A stretch of 64,000 bases of DNA from assembly GCF_900168015.1 (NCBI RefSeq), contig NZ_FUYR01000002.1, forward strand, positions 454,932 through 518,931. The letters run 5' to 3'. This DNA comes from Daejeonella lutea. Lineage in GTDB: Bacteria; Bacteroidota; Bacteroidia; Sphingobacteriales; Sphingobacteriaceae. The position numbers and the translations under genes are program-made. Under the pieces are notes generated by a model. It ran no database searches. It had not been told where the DNA came from and saw only the letters and a list, made by a program, of their open reading frames with translations. This document shows positions 62,335 through 64,000 of the stretch, in pieces (the first letter of the stretch is position 1; each line of letters opens with the position of its first letter).

Positions 62335-62470
62335 GCCAGGAACCAAGAATCAGTACTTCCACCTCACGTGATACTACCGAGACCGTGTCATTTCAGCGAC
62401 AGAAATGTCTTAGTTCTTGACTCTTGGTTCTTGGTTCCTGATTTTGATTCTTGATACTTGATACTTTTTT
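62335..62470. repeat. Word-repeat inverted element (aaccaagaatca family)
   Basis: ggaaccaagaatcagtac on the left matches inverted ggttcttggttcctg and gattcttgatacttgata words on the right. A hairpin CATTTC/GAAATG sits in the middle. No protein gene is present in this 62261-62528 gap apart from the terminator. Confidence 0.6.
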
Positions 62471-62528
62471 CCCCACCTTTAACACCCTGAACTTTAACAA
62501 CATATCCTCACGGATAAAAAATATATAA

Positions 62529-64000
62529 ATGAAACTACTACGCGAGTACTTAAAAAACTATAAAGGGCTACTGGTTCTGGCGCTCCTTCTGGCTGCTATT
62601 AACCAAATATTTTCCCTCCTTGATCCATGGATCTTCCGTAAGATCATTGACACATATGTCACCCGGTACAAGGAATATACAACGCAGGAGTTCTTCCAGG
62701 GTGCAGGTTTATTAATTCTTGCGGCAATGGGCGTTGCTATGGTATCGCGGATAGCAAAGAATTTCCAGGATTACTATGTTAATGTGATCACACAACGCCT
62801 TGGGGCAAAAATTTACTCAGACGGGCTGGCACACTCTCTGGAGCTCCCTTACTCTGTATTCGAAGACCAGCGCAGTGGAGAAACCCTTGGGGTATTGCAA
62901 AAAGTACGTACCGATACCGAAAAGCTAATCACAGCATTTATAAACATTGTCTTCACCTCATTAGTGGGAGTGACATTCGTTTTTATCTATGCTATAAATA
63001 TCCACTGGTCAATAGCTGTAGTTTACATGTCAGTGATCCCAATTCTAGGTTTTATAAGCTCCGTGTTAAGTAAGAAGATCAAGGTGGTACAAAAGCAGAT
63101 TGTCAGTGAAACGACTGCGCTGGCAGGATCTACTACAGAATCTTTACGGAACATTGAACTCGTTAAAAGTTTAGGCTTGTCAAATCAGGAGATCAACCGG
63201 TTGAATGGTGTTACAGACAGGATCCTTAAACTGGAGCTTAGAAAAGTTAAATACGTACGAAGTTTGAGCTTTGTTCAGGGAACACTCGTTAACCTTTTGC
63301 GTAATGGAATTTTGCTGCTGATGCTTTACCTCATCTTTGCAGGTCGTATTACTGTAGGCGAGTTTTTCTCCTTGTTTATCTATTCATTTTTCATTTTCGG
63401 CCCTTTACAGGAGCTCGGAAACATTATCAATATTTATCGTGAGACAGAAGTCTCCCTGGATAATTTCCGGGCAATATTAAACACTCCGAAAGAAAAGAAG
63501 CCTACCAATCCGGCTAAGCTAGGACGGATTGAGAATCTCAGGTTTGACTCTGTAAGCTTTAAGCACCAATCTGCAAACCGGAATGCGCTGGAAGATATTT
63601 CTTTCGAAACAAACACAGGAGAAACTATTGCGTTCGTTGGTCCTTCTGGGTCAGGTAAAACTACCCTTGTCAAGCTTCTTGTAGGATTGTACCACCCAAG
63701 TACAGGTGAAGTGCGTTACAATAATATCTCCGGTACAAATATAAACCTGGATGAGCTGCGTGAAAAAATAGGATTCGTAACCCAGGATACTCAGCTATTC
63801 TCCGGAACTATTCGAGAGAATTTATTATTCGTAAGACCCGATGCTACTGATGAAGATTGTATGCGTGTGCTGCATAAAGCTGCCTGTCAGAACTTACTAG
63901 CCCGCGCTGATAAAGGATTGGACACGATTATTGGGGAAGGCGGTGTAAAAGTCTCAGGTGGTGAAAAGCAGAGGTTATCTATTGCCCGGGCATTGCTTCG
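62529..64000 (+). CDS. ABC transporter, fused permease and ATPase (partial)
   Basis: 490 codons seen; the gene continues past the window end. An N-terminal six-helix exporter-type membrane domain (about 1-320) precedes an ATP-binding domain with Walker A FVGPSGSGKTTLVKLL (about residue 376), the Q-loop VTQDTQLFSGTIRENL and the signature VSGGEKQRLSIARALL. Type I exporters of this kind move lipids, drugs or peptides; this one is unassigned. Confidence 0.95.
   Translation, partial: MKLLREYLKNYKGLLVLALLLAAINQIFSLLDPWIFRKIIDTYVTRYKEYTTQEFFQGAGLLILAAMGVAMVSRIAKNFQDYYVNVITQRLGAKIYSDGLAHSLELPYSVFEDQRSGETLGVLQKVRTDTEKLITAFINIVFTSLVGVTFVFIYAINIHWSIAVVYMSVIPILGFISSVLSKKIKVVQKQIVSETTALAGSTTESLRNIELVKSLGLSNQEINRLNGVTDRILKLELRKVKYVRSLSFVQGTLVNLLRNGILLLMLYLIFAGRITVGEFFSLFIYSFFIFGPLQELGNIINIYRETEVSLDNFRAILNTPKEKKPTNPAKLGRIENLRFDSVSFKHQSANRNALEDISFETNTGETIAFVGPSGSGKTTLVKLLVGLYHPSTGEVRYNNISGTNINLDELREKIGFVTQDTQLFSGTIRENLLFVRPDATDEDCMRVLHKAACQNLLARADKGLDTIIGEGGVKVSGGEKQRLSIARALL

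Overview
The window looks like a piece of a Bacteroidota chromosome, most likely from the family Sphingobacteriaceae (Pedobacter or a relative). Protein features support this: an IPExxxVDY-family protein, a DUF6600 and a DUF3667 protein, arginine genes of the transcarbamylase type that acts on acylated ornithine, and several small PorT-like beta-barrels. Promoters also fit, with a TTTG box about 19-20 bases before TAnnTTTG. Shine-Dalgarno sites are almost absent. Intergenic gaps carry the word-repeat hairpins common in this phylum. No rRNA, phage, CRISPR array or transposase gene was found, so the window is mainly ordinary chromosome.

Layout. 1-2382: an odd tRNA-like gene with its own promoter and terminator, an Lrp/AsnC regulator, pdhB and a decayed four-helix-bundle gene. 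2383-8567: a two-gene AddAB-type helicase-nuclease operon. 8627-13545: a GH3 glycosidase, two paralogous outer-membrane barrels, a small lipoprotein, an NTF2-like protein and a glutathione peroxidase. 13786-19839: nrdJ (B12-dependent ribonucleotide reductase), pyk and an IPExxxVDY protein. A 761-base gap between nrdJ and pyk holds two diverged copies of a 93-bp element and a possible small RNA. 19987-26751: acpP-fabF-rnc-plsC and yicC-gmk-nadD-miaE. 26804-28950: an RsmI-like methylase and a DUF6600 protein.

29045-40603 is the arginine region, read on the minus strand: GNAT acyltransferase, argG, argC, four-helix-bundle gene, argD, argF', argB, proC, M20 deacylase, GNAT, argH, with an aminotransferase behind it. 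It has a leader of about 290 bases with several helices and a terminator-like hairpin just before the first gene. 41068-49642: lipoprotein, SRPBCC, GH43, membrane proteins, ppc, DinB and hypothetical genes. 50078-51366: an ArsR regulator coupled to an SRPBCC-VOC fusion. 51456-52178: an array of 21-bp repeats next to a 156-residue hypothetical gene. 52633-56364: a frameshifted SDR gene, a thioredoxin-fold protein, a serine hydrolase and a DUF6438-like protein. 57008-62260: rplM-rpsI-rpsB-tsf, nagA, pyrH and frr. The window ends inside an ABC exporter gene.

Most of the window is housekeeping. The most unusual material is non-coding: the tRNA-like gene, the arginine leader, the paired 93-bp element, the inverted-repeat-bracketed four-helix-bundle gene and the 21-bp hairpin array.
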